In this document: piece by piece, positions 1 through 6,385 of the stretch
Position numbering within the stretch: the stretch's first letter is position 1
Layout: each line of letters starts with the position of its first letter
From: Candidatus Hydrogenedentota bacterium
GTDB lineage: Bacteria; Hydrogenedentota; Hydrogenedentia; Hydrogenedentales; SLHB01
Length of the DNA stretch: 6,385 nt
Direction of reading: 5' to 3'
Assembly: GCA_016934125.1 (NCBI GenBank)
Contig: JAFGTL010000785.1
Coordinates: 1 to 6,385, forward strand
The notes under the pieces: model-generated
Told to the model about the DNA's origin: nothing
Databases searched by the model: none
What the model saw: the letters and a program-made list of their open reading frames with translations, nothing else
Translations under genes and position numbers: made by a program

Positions 1-1700
1 AACGCCGCAACCCCAAGCGCGCCGACTAACGAGAGTGCGAGGGGCGTCTTTCGTCCGAAGATCAAGGCGACCCCCAACGCGCCTGCACCCGTAATCCCCC
101 AAACGAGCACCATCCGGTGGACGGCAAGGAGCGTCGCGAGCGGGCCTGCAGCTCCGGTGAAACCGAATCCGAAGGAGGCCGCAACCACGGCCACGAAACA
201 CAACACCGGGTTGCTCCGCATAAGCCCCGCAGCGAACAGCCCGGCCACGAGCAGGGCCCCGGTGACTTCCCAGTTGAGGTGAAGGGGCCGCTGCGGCTGA
301 AACCCGGCCGTCAGGATGACGCCGAGGAGATAGGCTGCGGCCACGTAGGCGGTCAGCGGCACGCGACGGCGCCAGGCCAGCCAGCACGAGCCCGCGCCCG
401 TCAGCGCCAACAAGACTGGAGGATACCAGATCAACTCGATGCCGAATGACGCAGGTGCGAGCACGTGGCCCTTCGCAACCGCGAGCAAGCACACCGCGAG
501 GGGCGCCGCTGCCAGGCAGGTGTCGAAGTGGCCAGGGCGCTCGCGTAGCGCCAGGCTCAGCCCGAGCAGAAGCAACAGAACGATGTTGAGGAGGGGGAGA
601 TAGTCGCCCCAGCCGGAGCGGATGTCGAAGACATAGGCGAGCACGTATTCGTGCACCCCCGCGGCGGCCAGGATGACGGCGGCGAATATGAGCCACATCG
701 GCAGACGCCGCAAGAAGGGCTTGCTCTCGCCCCCCGCCTCGGGCACGAGGCCGATCCGCAGCACGCTGTCGACGAGAATCAGCGCCCCGGCCGCAAACGG
801 CGCGAGCCAACTCAGCAACCAGTCGGCCCGTTCGACTCCGGCACCCGTGACAAGCAGCGCCAGAAGCGCGGCAGCCCCGAAATTCCACGCCAGCACAACG
901 GCGAGCCCCCCAAAGCCCGCGGCCGTGATGGACAGGCCGATGGACTGCCGCATGGCGAGCAGCTTCGCGATTCCCAACACAAGGCAGACGGCCCCGATCG
1001 CAAGGACGATTGACGGGCTGTCATTTGCGACGGTGGTGAGCACCATGCCGCTTCCGATGAGAAACAGGGCTGCGATCACCACCAGCGAGATCGCGTCATC
1101 CGTCACCTTCTGCCACACCACGATGAGGAGCAGCACGCCCAGAAGCGCCAGTTCGTAGACGTTGATGGCGGCGATGCATGGCAAGGTCTCGCGCAGGTTG
1201 TACGACTCCGCCAGTGCCGGCCCGAGTATCTCGCCGATGCCGAAAACCACACAGAGCGCGCTGAGGCAGTACAGGATGCTGCCGCCCGTCAGGCTGAAGA
1301 AGGCCCTCCACGGCCCCCAGTCGAATGATGCTCCGGAGCCGGCGGGCATCTGTACGGGATAGAGGTAGTCTCTGGACACGGGAATGTGCAGGATGGCGCC
1401 GTCGCCGAACCGGAGCCACACCCGCTCATCGTCTTCGCTCCCCGCGGCCACGACCTCGTCGCCAATGCGTTTCACAAGGCGCTCGTGGACACCCTCCTCA
1501 TCGCCGCCCGGGGGGTGCTCACGCCCCTCGAAATCCGGCGCGCCGACAGCGGGCACCGCTTGCCATCCGTCAAAGAGGAGACTCACGCGAGCCTGCTCGT
1601 AGGTGACGCTGCGCAGGCATCGCCCCACCAGCTCCCCCGCGATATCCCGCTTCTGCGCGTTGCCTTGTTGGAGGCTCGGCAACGACTCGCCTTCACTCAT
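1..1700 (-). CDS. Large polytopic membrane protein with soluble N-terminal domain, unknown function (partial, C-terminus beyond left edge)
   Basis: The reading frame is open without a stop from the ATG at 1700 to the left edge, giving 566 visible residues. Residues 1-130 are soluble, mixed in charge and without a signal peptide; a possible beta-rich stretch (VWLRFGDGAILHIP, about 94-107) precedes the membrane part. From about residue 137 I count 14-15 hydrophobic segments, roughly 137-160, 174-197, 202-222, 229-249, 254-285 (perhaps two), 295-316, 333-357, 367-385, 393-413, 424-443, 449-466, 478-495, 497-525, 530-548 and 552 onward. Basic loops (MRQS 250-253, RRLP 331-334, LRERPG 385-390, WRRR 443-446, MRSNP 494-498, FGRK 548-551) fall on alternate sides, so by the positive-inside rule the N-terminal domain is cytoplasmic. 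The start is supported by GGGAGG five bases upstream. I recognise no family: it could be a transporter, a polymer-synthesis enzyme or a sensor scaffold. The plus-strand frames here are shadows. Confidence 0.8.
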   Translation of the reverse strand, partial: MSEGESLPSLQQGNAQKRDIAGELVGRCLRSVTYEQARVSLLFDGWQAVPAVGAPDFEGREHPPGGDEEGVHERLVKRIGDEVVAAGSEDDERVWLRFGDGAILHIPVSRDYLYPVQMPAGSGASFDWGPWRAFFSLTGGSILYCLSALCVVFGIGEILGPALAESYNLRETLPCIAAINVYELALLGVLLLIVVWQKVTDDAISLVVIAALFLIGSGMVLTTVANDSPSIVLAIGAVCLVLGIAKLLAMRQSIGLSITAAGFGGLAVVLAWNFGAAALLALLVTGAGVERADWLLSWLAPFAAGALILVDSVLRIGLVPEAGGESKPFLRRLPMWLIFAAVILAAAGVHEYVLAYVFDIRSGWGDYLPLLNIVLLLLLGLSLALRERPGHFDTCLAAAPLAVCLLAVAKGHVLAPASFGIELIWYPPVLLALTGAGSCWLAWRRRVPLTAYVAAAYLLGVILTAGFQPQRPLHLNWEVTGALLVAGLFAAGLMRSNPVLCFVAVVAASFGFGFTGAAGPLATLLAVHRMVLVWGITGAGALGVALIFGRKTPLALSLVGALGVAA

Positions 1701-1705
1701 TCCCG

Positions 1706-1711
1706 CCTCCC
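1706..1711 (-). promoter_or_regulatory. Shine-Dalgarno site of the membrane-protein gene
   Basis: On the minus strand GGGAGG lies five bases before the ATG at 1700. It is one of the few strong ribosome binding sites in the window and fixes the start of the large membrane-protein frame. Confidence 0.65.
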
Positions 1712-1718
1712 GCCCAAT

Positions 1719-1826
1719 CAGGGACACATCCAAGACACCCCGTACTTCGGGGACAGTATACCCTATCTTCCGTGACAGGTAACGCGACGGGACACGAGCC
1801 GATCCGCTGCCTTCGGAGGGGACAAA
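1719..1826 (+). repeat. Cluster of four GGGACA motifs with a small hairpin
   Basis: GGGACA occurs at 1721-1726, 1750-1755, 1789-1794 and 1819-1824, always on the plus strand (TGTCCC on the minus), at intervals of 29, 39 and 30 bases. A six-base word would be expected about once in a few thousand bases. The second copy overlaps the right arm of a perfect hairpin, CCCCG-TACTT-CGGGG at 1738-1752, and runs into the palindrome GTATAC at 1756-1761. The cluster lies in the upstream region of the minus-strand membrane-protein gene and overlaps its candidate promoter. It could be a remnant of a small palindromic or transposon-derived repeat, or a set of operator sites. No transposase frame accompanies it. 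Confidence 0.4.
1755..1782 (-). promoter_or_regulatory. Possible sigma-70-type promoter for the membrane-protein gene
   Basis: Read on the minus strand, TATACT (1755-1760, five of six matches to the -10 consensus) is preceded by a 16-base spacer and TTACCT (1777-1782, three of six matches to the -35 consensus). The start point would be near 1748, giving a leader of about 48 bases. It is an AT-richer patch in GC-rich surroundings and correctly placed, but the -35 is weak and the -10 borders a repeated GGGACA motif, so it is only a candidate. Confidence 0.3.
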
Positions 1827-1852
1827 CCCGTGCTCAAGTTCTGTATGCTGGG

Positions 1853-1899
1853 GCCTGCAGGCACCCGAAATGGCCTGTGCCGAAGAGACTGCCTGTGCC
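1853..1899 (+). repeat. Short palindrome and 9-bp direct repeat beside the GH16 remnant
   Basis: GCCTGCAGGC at 1853-1862 is a perfect 10-base palindrome. It is followed by two copies of GCCTGTGCC at 1873-1881 and 1891-1899, 18 bases apart. They lie in the stretch just upstream of where recognisable GH16 coding sequence begins (about 1929), so they may mark rearranged DNA. Repeats this short can also arise by chance in GC-rich sequence. Confidence 0.3.
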
Positions 1900-1928
1900 C
1901 CCCAAGGCCTCACCTTCTAAAGGCACCA

Positions 1929-2151
1929 ATCGACGATTACCACGTCTACGGCCTGATATGGGACGAGGACGAGATCGAGTTCTACGTCGACGGCGTTCTC
2001 GCGCGCAGAGAGCCCAATACGCACGGGCACCTGCCGCTTACCCTGAGTCTCGACGGCGAGACGATGGCGGAGTGGTTCGGCCTGCCTGGGGATGGCGCCC
2101 CCCTCAGCTTACAGCGTCGAGTATGTCCGTGCATGGAGGCGAGGCCACTGA
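1929..2151 (+). pseudogene. Remnant of a glycoside hydrolase family 16 gene (C-terminal fragment, frameshifted)
   Basis: From 1929 the plus strand encodes IDDYHVYGLIWDEDEIEFYVDG, then an NTHGH segment and ETMAEWFGLP. These match the C-terminal part of GH16 beta-glucanase/agarase/carrageenase-type domains, where typical forms are DFHVYGLEW, FYVDGVL, NTHWH and ETMPEWFGLP. At a run of six C (2098-2103) the match leaves its frame and resumes one frame over from 2104 as SAYSVEYVRAWRRGH, ending at TGA 2149-2151; deleting one C restores continuity. Only about 75 of some 250-300 residues of such a domain remain. The catalytic ExDxxE strand and the N-terminal two thirds are missing, and the open frame upstream of 1929 (to an ATG at 1830) shows no GH16 similarity. 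The conserved Trp of NTHWH is Gly here. GH16 enzymes cleave beta-glucans or marine galactans outside the cytoplasm. The fragment is oriented against its neighbours, which fits a decayed gene. The frameshift alone could be a sequencing error, but the truncation could not. Confidence 0.7.
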
Positions 2152-2387
2152 CATGATCGCGAACATACTGATAGCCGCGTTCCTCACCCGCCAAGGCGCG
2201 GATGAGTCTGCCTTGACATGCCACCTGACCGCCGACAGCACGCTGCATCAGCGGCGTTCCAGCGTCCTCAACCTGCTTGACGGCGTTCCGGAGGATCCCG
2301 AGAGCCGTCGGGCGTCCGCGCGCACAACCGGCCCGTGCGTCAGCCGGAACGAGCGCGTTCTGCCCTCCCAAACGAACGTCGGCAAGC
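2152..2387. other. Intergenic stretch without a supported gene, between GH16 remnant and rsgA
   Basis: No recognisable gene lies here. On the plus strand an ATG at 2153, with GAGG eight bases upstream and two bases after the GH16 stop, opens a frame beginning MIANILIAAFL. That frame runs to 2542 and would overlap the end of rsgA by 155 bases, which makes it doubtful. On the minus strand the frame one step out from rsgA stays open and also has coding-like composition, but it matches nothing I know. I see no convincing intrinsic terminator for rsgA: there is no GC stem followed by a T run. The stretch may hold remains of another decayed gene. Confidence 0.4.
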
Positions 2388-3452
2388 TCAATCAAGGCTG
2401 TCGCGAATACGGCAGTAGGAGGCGTAGCGGGCCGGGGCGATGGCGCCGGATTCGACGGCGGCGCGTACGGCGCAGTCCGGCTCATGGATGTGGGTGCAGT
2501 TGCGGAACCGGCACTGGGGCGCCAAGGCGGCGAGTTCGCTGAAGTAGTAGTCGAGTTCGTCGGGCGACACGCCCCACAGGCCCAGCTGGCGCACGCCGGG
2601 CGTGTCGATGATGTGGATGTCGCCTTCCAGGTGATAGAGCTTCGAGGTCGAGGTGGTGTGCCGCCCTTTCCGGGTGGTATCGCTGACGGACGCCGTGGCG
2701 ATGGCATGGCGCGGATCGAGGGCATTGATCAGCGACGATTTGCCGACGCCGCTCTGCCCGGCGAGCACGCCGATCTTGCCGTGGAGCAGTTCACGCAGCC
2801 CGTCCAGGCCAGCACCGGTGACACAACTCGTCGCAACCACGCCCAACCCGACCTCCCTGTACGTGGCTGTCTCCGCGGGCTCCGCGTCGAGGAGATCGAT
2901 CTTGTTGATACAGAGGGCTGCAGCGACGTTGCCCCTCTCGGCGGCGATGAGGTATCGATCGACGAGTCCGGAGCGGAACGGCGGGTTGGCGACGGCCGCC
3001 ACGACCACAAGGAGGTCGATGTTGGCCGCGAACACCTGTTCGCGTCCCCCGCCGATGGCAGGCCGGCTGAGTTTGGTTGAGCGGCGCTTCACGGCGCGCA
3101 CCACGCCGGGCTGCTCCGACTCGGCATCCTCCTCGAACTCGAGCAACACGCGATCGCCCGGCGCGAGACAGGACGTCTTGCCGTCGGTGAGGGCGTCATC
3201 GACGCGGCAGAGGATTTCCCGGCGCTCGAACTCGACGAATGCGAGCACGCCGTACGGCGAGAGCACGGTTGCGTTGGGTTCGACATCCGAGAAGCAGCCC
3301 GAAAGGTCGGTGCGCGTGGGCTCGACGGGCGCGCCGATCCCGCTTTCCCGGCCGCGCACGCGCCGCCGCTCGCGGCGGATCGTGTCGAGATCCGACGCGT
3401 CCCACGTCCGCTTGCGGATCCGCTTGCGCTGTCTGCCTTTCCCTTTGGGCAT
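2388..3452 (-). CDS. rsgA: Ribosome small-subunit biogenesis GTPase RsgA (YjeQ/EngC)
   Basis: This 354-residue protein is close to the usual length (E. coli 350) and acts in the cytoplasm on late 30S subunits, where GTP hydrolysis helps maturation and release of assembly factors. The GTPase motifs come in the circularly permuted order diagnostic of the family: G4 NKID (183-186), G5 around ATSC (207-210), G1/P-loop GQSGVGKSS (232-240), switch I with DTTRKGRHTT (258-267) and G3 DTPG (283-286). A very basic N-terminus (about 1-36) and an OB-fold-like segment (about 62-106) precede them. The C-terminal zinc site is complete: Cys314, Cys319, His321 and Cys327. The start is ATG, nine bases after the methyltransferase stop, with no strong Shine-Dalgarno sequence; translation is probably coupled to the upstream gene. 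It is the last gene of the operon-like run. All key residues are present and it appears intact. Confidence 0.97.
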   Translation of the reverse strand: MPKGKGRQRKRIRKRTWDASDLDTIRRERRRVRGRESGIGAPVEPTRTDLSGCFSDVEPNATVLSPYGVLAFVEFERREILCRVDDALTDGKTSCLAPGDRVLLEFEEDAESEQPGVVRAVKRRSTKLSRPAIGGGREQVFAANIDLLVVVAAVANPPFRSGLVDRYLIAAERGNVAAALCINKIDLLDAEPAETATYREVGLGVVATSCVTGAGLDGLRELLHGKIGVLAGQSGVGKSSLINALDPRHAIATASVSDTTRKGRHTTSTSKLYHLEGDIHIIDTPGVRQLGLWGVSPDELDYYFSELAALAPQCRFRNCTHIHEPDCAVRAAVESGAIAPARYASYCRIRDSLD

Positions 3453-3461
3453 TGGTGTCGC

Positions 3462-4202
3462 TCAATCGAGGTGGGCGAAAACGATCAATGACTCCCAGAC
3501 GATCTCCACGTCGAGCCTCCCGGCCGGTTCGATGTCGGCACGGAGCCGTTTGAGCCCCTCCTCGAATTCCTGCTCGGGAATCAGGGCGTATGTCGAGATG
3601 AACTTGCTGGCGACGCGCGTCACGTACTCGCGATCGACGGGCCTCGGCGAGCCCACGATCGTGCGCCCTTCCACGCCGCGGAATCCAGCCCCCTGGAGCG
3701 CGTCGCGAATCGCGGGGAAACCCTGGAACCGCGCCTTGTCGATTCGGGCGAAACTCGGGAAGTACTCGTTCATCGGGTGCCCCTCGATGAACTCGAAGGG
3801 CGCGGTCACAAACGCAACGGCGCCGCCCGGCCGGAGGACGCGGGCGAATTCGCCACAGGGCTCGTCAAGGCCGTCGAGATGGTGCAGCACGTAGCAGCCG
3901 AACACGAAATCGACGCACCCGTCCGCGAGCGGGAGTTGGACGGCCGAGGCACGCACCCATCGCGCGGGAATGCCCTTGACGGCCCCTCGGCTCAGCATGC
4001 CGCGGGATAATTCGAGGGCCACCAGATCGCAGGGATATGCCGCCAGGAACGCTGCCGTGTTGTTGCCGGTGCCGGCGCCGAATTCGAGTACGCGGCGGGC
4101 GCCGCACCCCTCCGCAAGCCCGACAAGCGTGTCGAGATACGGCCCTCCTCCTCCCCGGTGTTTGTCGTAGGTCTCGGCAGCCTTGTCGTAGTCGAATCTC
4201 AC
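3462..4202 (-). CDS. Class I SAM-dependent methyltransferase (Methyltransf_11/25 type), substrate unknown
   Basis: The product is 246 residues from GTG 4202. Its N-terminus, FDYDKAAETYDKHR, is typical of small Rossmann-fold methyltransferases. Motif I VLEFGAGTGNN (38-48) binds SAM. LVALELSRGML (60-70) carries the acidic Glu64 expected to hold the ribose. VDFVFGCYVLHHL (97-109) is motif II, and LRPGGAVAFVTA (123-134) is motif III. The C-terminal half (about 135-246) forms the substrate cap and gives no clear clue to substrate. I chose GTG 4202 because it lies 10 bases after the glyS stop and gives the usual family N-terminus. A TTG at 4244 would add 14 residues overlapping glyS, and neither start has a good ribosome binding site. 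Its place between glyS and rsgA suggests, but does not show, a role in RNA or translation; general methyltransferases of this type also act on small molecules and quinones. Confidence 0.88.
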   Translation of the reverse strand: MRFDYDKAAETYDKHRGGGGPYLDTLVGLAEGCGARRVLEFGAGTGNNTAAFLAAYPCDLVALELSRGMLSRGAVKGIPARWVRASAVQLPLADGCVDFVFGCYVLHHLDGLDEPCGEFARVLRPGGAVAFVTAPFEFIEGHPMNEYFPSFARIDKARFQGFPAIRDALQGAGFRGVEGRTIVGSPRPVDREYVTRVASKFISTYALIPEQEFEEGLKRLRADIEPAGRLDVEIVWESLIVFAHLD

Positions 4203-4212
4203 CGCAGCATCA

Positions 4213-6385
4213 CTACTTCTTCTCGATCTGTGTGAAGTCGGCAACCGCCGTCAAGGCCGCGAACACGTCCCGAATGAGGGCGTGCCGGTTGCGGCGTACC
4301 GCGTCGTCCTTGTCGTTCACCAACACCTCTTCGAAATAGGTGTTGATCACGGGAACCCACGCAACAACCTTGTCAAGGGCCGCCGCGAATTCCCCATTGC
4401 CGGCGAGTTCCTTCACCTCGGCCGCCGGGGTGTCGCACAACGCCCACATCGCCTCTTCATTGTCGCCCAGCCGCGCCGGCTCGACGCACTCGGCGGGCTC
4501 CGTGGCGATGCGCTGCATGCGCTTGGCCTGTTCGGCGAGATCCTGCACCTTCTGTTCGTCGAGGCCGGCCAGCGCCGCCACGCACCGCTGAAACCGGACA
4601 GGCCGCCGGCCATGGGCGCCGAGCGCCGCATTCACATAGTCGTGCGGGCTGCCCTGCTCCCGCGTCAGCACCGCCAGCCGATCGTTGAAGAACGCCAGCA
4701 GATCGGCGCGGAGCGTGTCCGCATCGGCCACGAGGCCACCCAGTGCCGCCAGCGCCCCCCGCAGACACGCGTCCAGATCGAGATCGATGCCGGCCGACTC
4801 GATGATCGAGAGAACGGCCAGCGCGTTCCGGCGGAGTCCGAAGGGATCGCTGGTGCCCTTGGGGCGGATCCCGGCCGCGAAGTAACCGGCCAGCGAATCC
4901 AGTCGATCCAGAAGGCCTGCCACAACCCCAAGCGGCCCCGTGGGCAGCGCGTCGCCCGCGCGGCGCGGCAGCCAGTGCTCGAAGATGGCATCGGCCACCT
5001 CCCCGTCGAGGCCCTCCTTCTTGGCGTACAGCATGCCGACCACGCCCTGCAGCGAATCGAACTCGAACACCATCTGCGTGGTCAGATCGGCCTTCATCAG
5101 TTCGAGCACCTGTTCCAGCTTCGCGTCGTCCACCGGCGGCAACAGCGGCTTCAGCGTGCCATAGAGCACCCGCAGCCGGCCGATCTTGTCCGCTACGGTG
5201 CCAAGCTCCTTGTGGAACAGGACGCGCGACAGGCCCTTGGCGAACTCCGCAAGCGGCGTCTTCGTGTCCGTGTCCCAGAAGTACTTCGCGTCGCGCAGGC
5301 GCGCGTTCAGCACGCGCTCGTTGCCGTGCCGGATGAGGGTACGGCCTTCCTCGCTGTGTTCGCCGTTCGCCACGGCAAGGAAGTGGCCGCTCAGCGCACC
5401 GTCCGGCGTGCGCAACGGGATGTAGCGCTGATGCACCTTCATCGGCGTGATGATGAACTGCTCGGGAAGATCGAGCGCTTCCTTCGGGATTTCGCACAGG
5501 ATCGGCTCGGGGAACTCCGCCAGATCGCAGATCTCATCAAAGAGATCCGCATCGTCCTCGGGCGCCACGCCGAGCGGTGCGCACAAGGCCTCCACCTTGT
5601 CACGCAACGCCGCCATGCGCTCGGCGCGATCGGGCAGCACGTATCGATCGCGGACGGCCGCGAGGTATTCACTGGCGTTCGCCACCTTGATGGGGCCCGG
5701 TGCGAGACGCCGGTGGCCGTAGGTGATCCGGCCGGAGTAGATGGTGCGTTCCGGGCCGAGATCCGATGCCTCCCGCAGCCTCCAGGCCGCCGGCACCACC
5801 GTGCTGCCGTGAAGCGCCAGAATCCACCGAACCGGCCGCGAAAACGTGGCCGTGCTGTCTTCCCAACCCATCGACTTCCGGAACTGAATGCCCCGGAGCA
5901 ACTGCGCAACCAAATCCGACAGCAAGTCCGCCAGATGCCGGCCTTCTTTCTTCACGTTGACGAAGCAATACTCGAACTTGCCCTGCTTCTGGAAGAAGAT
6001 GTCGTCGGGCGTGGCCCCCTGGGATTCGCTGAATCGGATGGCAGGCATTGTCCAGGCGCCGTTTTCGTCCTGGGCGGCGCTCTTCTTGGGCCCGCGCGCC
6101 TCTACCTCGGTGTCCTCTTGACGCGCCGGCAAGTCCTCGACGCGCACGGCGATCCGGCGCGGGGTTACCCAGACGGTGACAGGGCCGTGTTCGAGGCCGG
6201 AGTCCTTCAACAAACCCTCCACCAACCCGGGCGCCTGGGCCTGCACGGCCGCGATGTCGCCATGGGGCAACTCCTCGACGCCGATCTCGAGCAGCAGCGT
6301 GTCGCGTTCGTTGAACGCGTCGCGCCCCGACTCGGCGGGCGCGGCTTCATCCGGCCTGCCGGGCCGCGGGAGACGCCGCAGCGGG
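4213..6385 (-). CDS. glyS: Glycyl-tRNA synthetase beta subunit, probably the beta half of a fused alpha-beta GlyRS (partial, N-terminus beyond right edge)
   Basis: GlyS, with the alpha subunit GlyQ, charges tRNA-Gly with glycine in the cytoplasm; the beta part recognises tRNA. Of 723 visible residues, LLLEIGVEELP (30-40) is the canonical GlyS N-terminus, followed by TPRRIAV (74-80), FSRPVRW (181-187), MKVHQRYIP (315-323), GNERVLNARLRDAKYFWD (354-371), KADLTTQMVFEF (431-442), RPKGTSDPFGLRR (507-519) and the C-terminal FEEVLVND (about 684-691), all in E. coli order and spacing. From LLLEIG to the TAG at 4213 the length is normal. A start at TTG 6270 is wrong, because it would cut off part of that conserved N-terminus. 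Upstream, 29 in-frame residues rich in Pro, Arg, Ala and Asp/Glu run to the edge without ATG, GTG or TTG. E. coli GlyS has only about six residues there, so a fusion to GlyQ through a linker is likely. The methyltransferase and rsgA follow closely as an apparent operon. Confidence 0.96.
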   Translation of the reverse strand, partial: PLRRLPRPGRPDEAAPAESGRDAFNERDTLLLEIGVEELPHGDIAAVQAQAPGLVEGLLKDSGLEHGPVTVWVTPRRIAVRVEDLPARQEDTEVEARGPKKSAAQDENGAWTMPAIRFSESQGATPDDIFFQKQGKFEYCFVNVKKEGRHLADLLSDLVAQLLRGIQFRKSMGWEDSTATFSRPVRWILALHGSTVVPAAWRLREASDLGPERTIYSGRITYGHRRLAPGPIKVANASEYLAAVRDRYVLPDRAERMAALRDKVEALCAPLGVAPEDDADLFDEICDLAEFPEPILCEIPKEALDLPEQFIITPMKVHQRYIPLRTPDGALSGHFLAVANGEHSEEGRTLIRHGNERVLNARLRDAKYFWDTDTKTPLAEFAKGLSRVLFHKELGTVADKIGRLRVLYGTLKPLLPPVDDAKLEQVLELMKADLTTQMVFEFDSLQGVVGMLYAKKEGLDGEVADAIFEHWLPRRAGDALPTGPLGVVAGLLDRLDSLAGYFAAGIRPKGTSDPFGLRRNALAVLSIIESAGIDLDLDACLRGALAALGGLVADADTLRADLLAFFNDRLAVLTREQGSPHDYVNAALGAHGRRPVRFQRCVAALAGLDEQKVQDLAEQAKRMQRIATEPAECVEPARLGDNEEAMWALCDTPAAEVKELAGNGEFAAALDKVVAWVPVINTYFEEVLVNDKDDAVRRNRHALIRDVFAALTAVADFTQIEKK

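Noticed and set aside
117..1158. Several plus-strand frames opposite the membrane-protein gene
   Set aside because: Their products are low-complexity Arg/Pro/Gln/Ala-rich, while the minus-strand frame is continuous, hydrophobic with ordered segments and has a good ribosome binding site.
2153..2365. Recurring GCGTTC words (2177, 2254, 2283, 2355) as a repeat array
   Set aside because: Spacing is irregular (77, 29, 72), flanks are not shared, and the word is common in GC-rich DNA.
2290..2387. Intrinsic terminator after rsgA
   Set aside because: Only short GC-rich inverted repeats around GGATCC were found, without a long stem or trailing T run on the minus strand.
1982..2725. Minus-strand frame of 247 codons overlapping the 3' end of rsgA
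   Set aside because: Its first half is an out-of-frame shadow of rsgA and its last part is antisense to the GH16 remnant; no start signal or recognisable domain is present.
2653..3894. Long plus-strand frame of 413 codons
   Set aside because: It lies antisense to rsgA and the methyltransferase, both firmly identified by motifs; its Ser/Arg/Pro-rich product is typical of a shadow frame in GC-rich DNA.
4203..4244. TTG at 4244 as the start of the methyltransferase
   Set aside because: It would overlap glyS by 32 bases, lacks a ribosome binding site and adds a Ser/Arg-rich tail not usual in the family; GTG 4202 fits better.
6268..6270. TTG at 6270 as the glyS start
   Set aside because: It is the Leu codon inside the conserved EELP motif; the conserved LLLEIG segment lies upstream of it, so the true start is further right.

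Overview
The window is GC-rich and densely coded, and all convincing genes lie on the minus strand. Its right two thirds (about 2388-6385) looks like one translation-related operon, read right to left. First comes a glycyl-tRNA synthetase beta chain (glyS or a fused glyQS, open at the right edge). It is followed after about 10 bases by a class I SAM-dependent methyltransferase, and 9 bases later by rsgA, the circularly permuted GTPase that matures the 30S ribosomal subunit. The glyS reading frame continues to the window edge as a Pro/Arg/Ala-rich linker with no usable start codon. This suggests a single-chain alpha-beta GlyRS of the kind known from Chlamydiae and plant organelles.

The left quarter (1-1700, minus strand) is the beginning of a large unrecognised membrane protein. 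It has a soluble N-terminal domain of about 130 residues followed by about 14-15 predicted membrane segments, and it is still open at the left edge. Because it lacks a stop in the window, a stop-bounded ORF search misses it. It starts at an ATG with a good Shine-Dalgarno sequence, and a plausible promoter lies about 50-80 bases upstream.

Between rsgA and the membrane-protein gene (1701-2387) there is no intact gene. On the plus strand, opposite to everything else, sits a decayed fragment of a glycoside hydrolase family 16 gene: its C-terminal ~75 codons, without the catalytic part, and with a frameshift at a run of six C. To its left are four GGGACA motifs within 104 bases, one of them next to a CCCCG/CGGGG hairpin, reminiscent of small repeats linked to mobile elements. 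This gap therefore looks like a site of past insertion and deletion between two conserved minus-strand units.

The host is a bacterium with a two-subunit-type GlyRS. High GC, the probable GlyRS fusion and a GH16 of the kind common in polysaccharide-degrading bacteria fit a member of the Planctomycetes/Verrucomicrobia/Chlamydiae/Lentisphaerae group or a relative such as Hydrogenedentes. That is inference only, because no marker here fixes the taxonomy. I found no tRNA, rRNA, CRISPR array, intact transposase or phage gene. No clearly undescribed system is visible; the least explained items are the membrane protein and the repeat-bearing gap.
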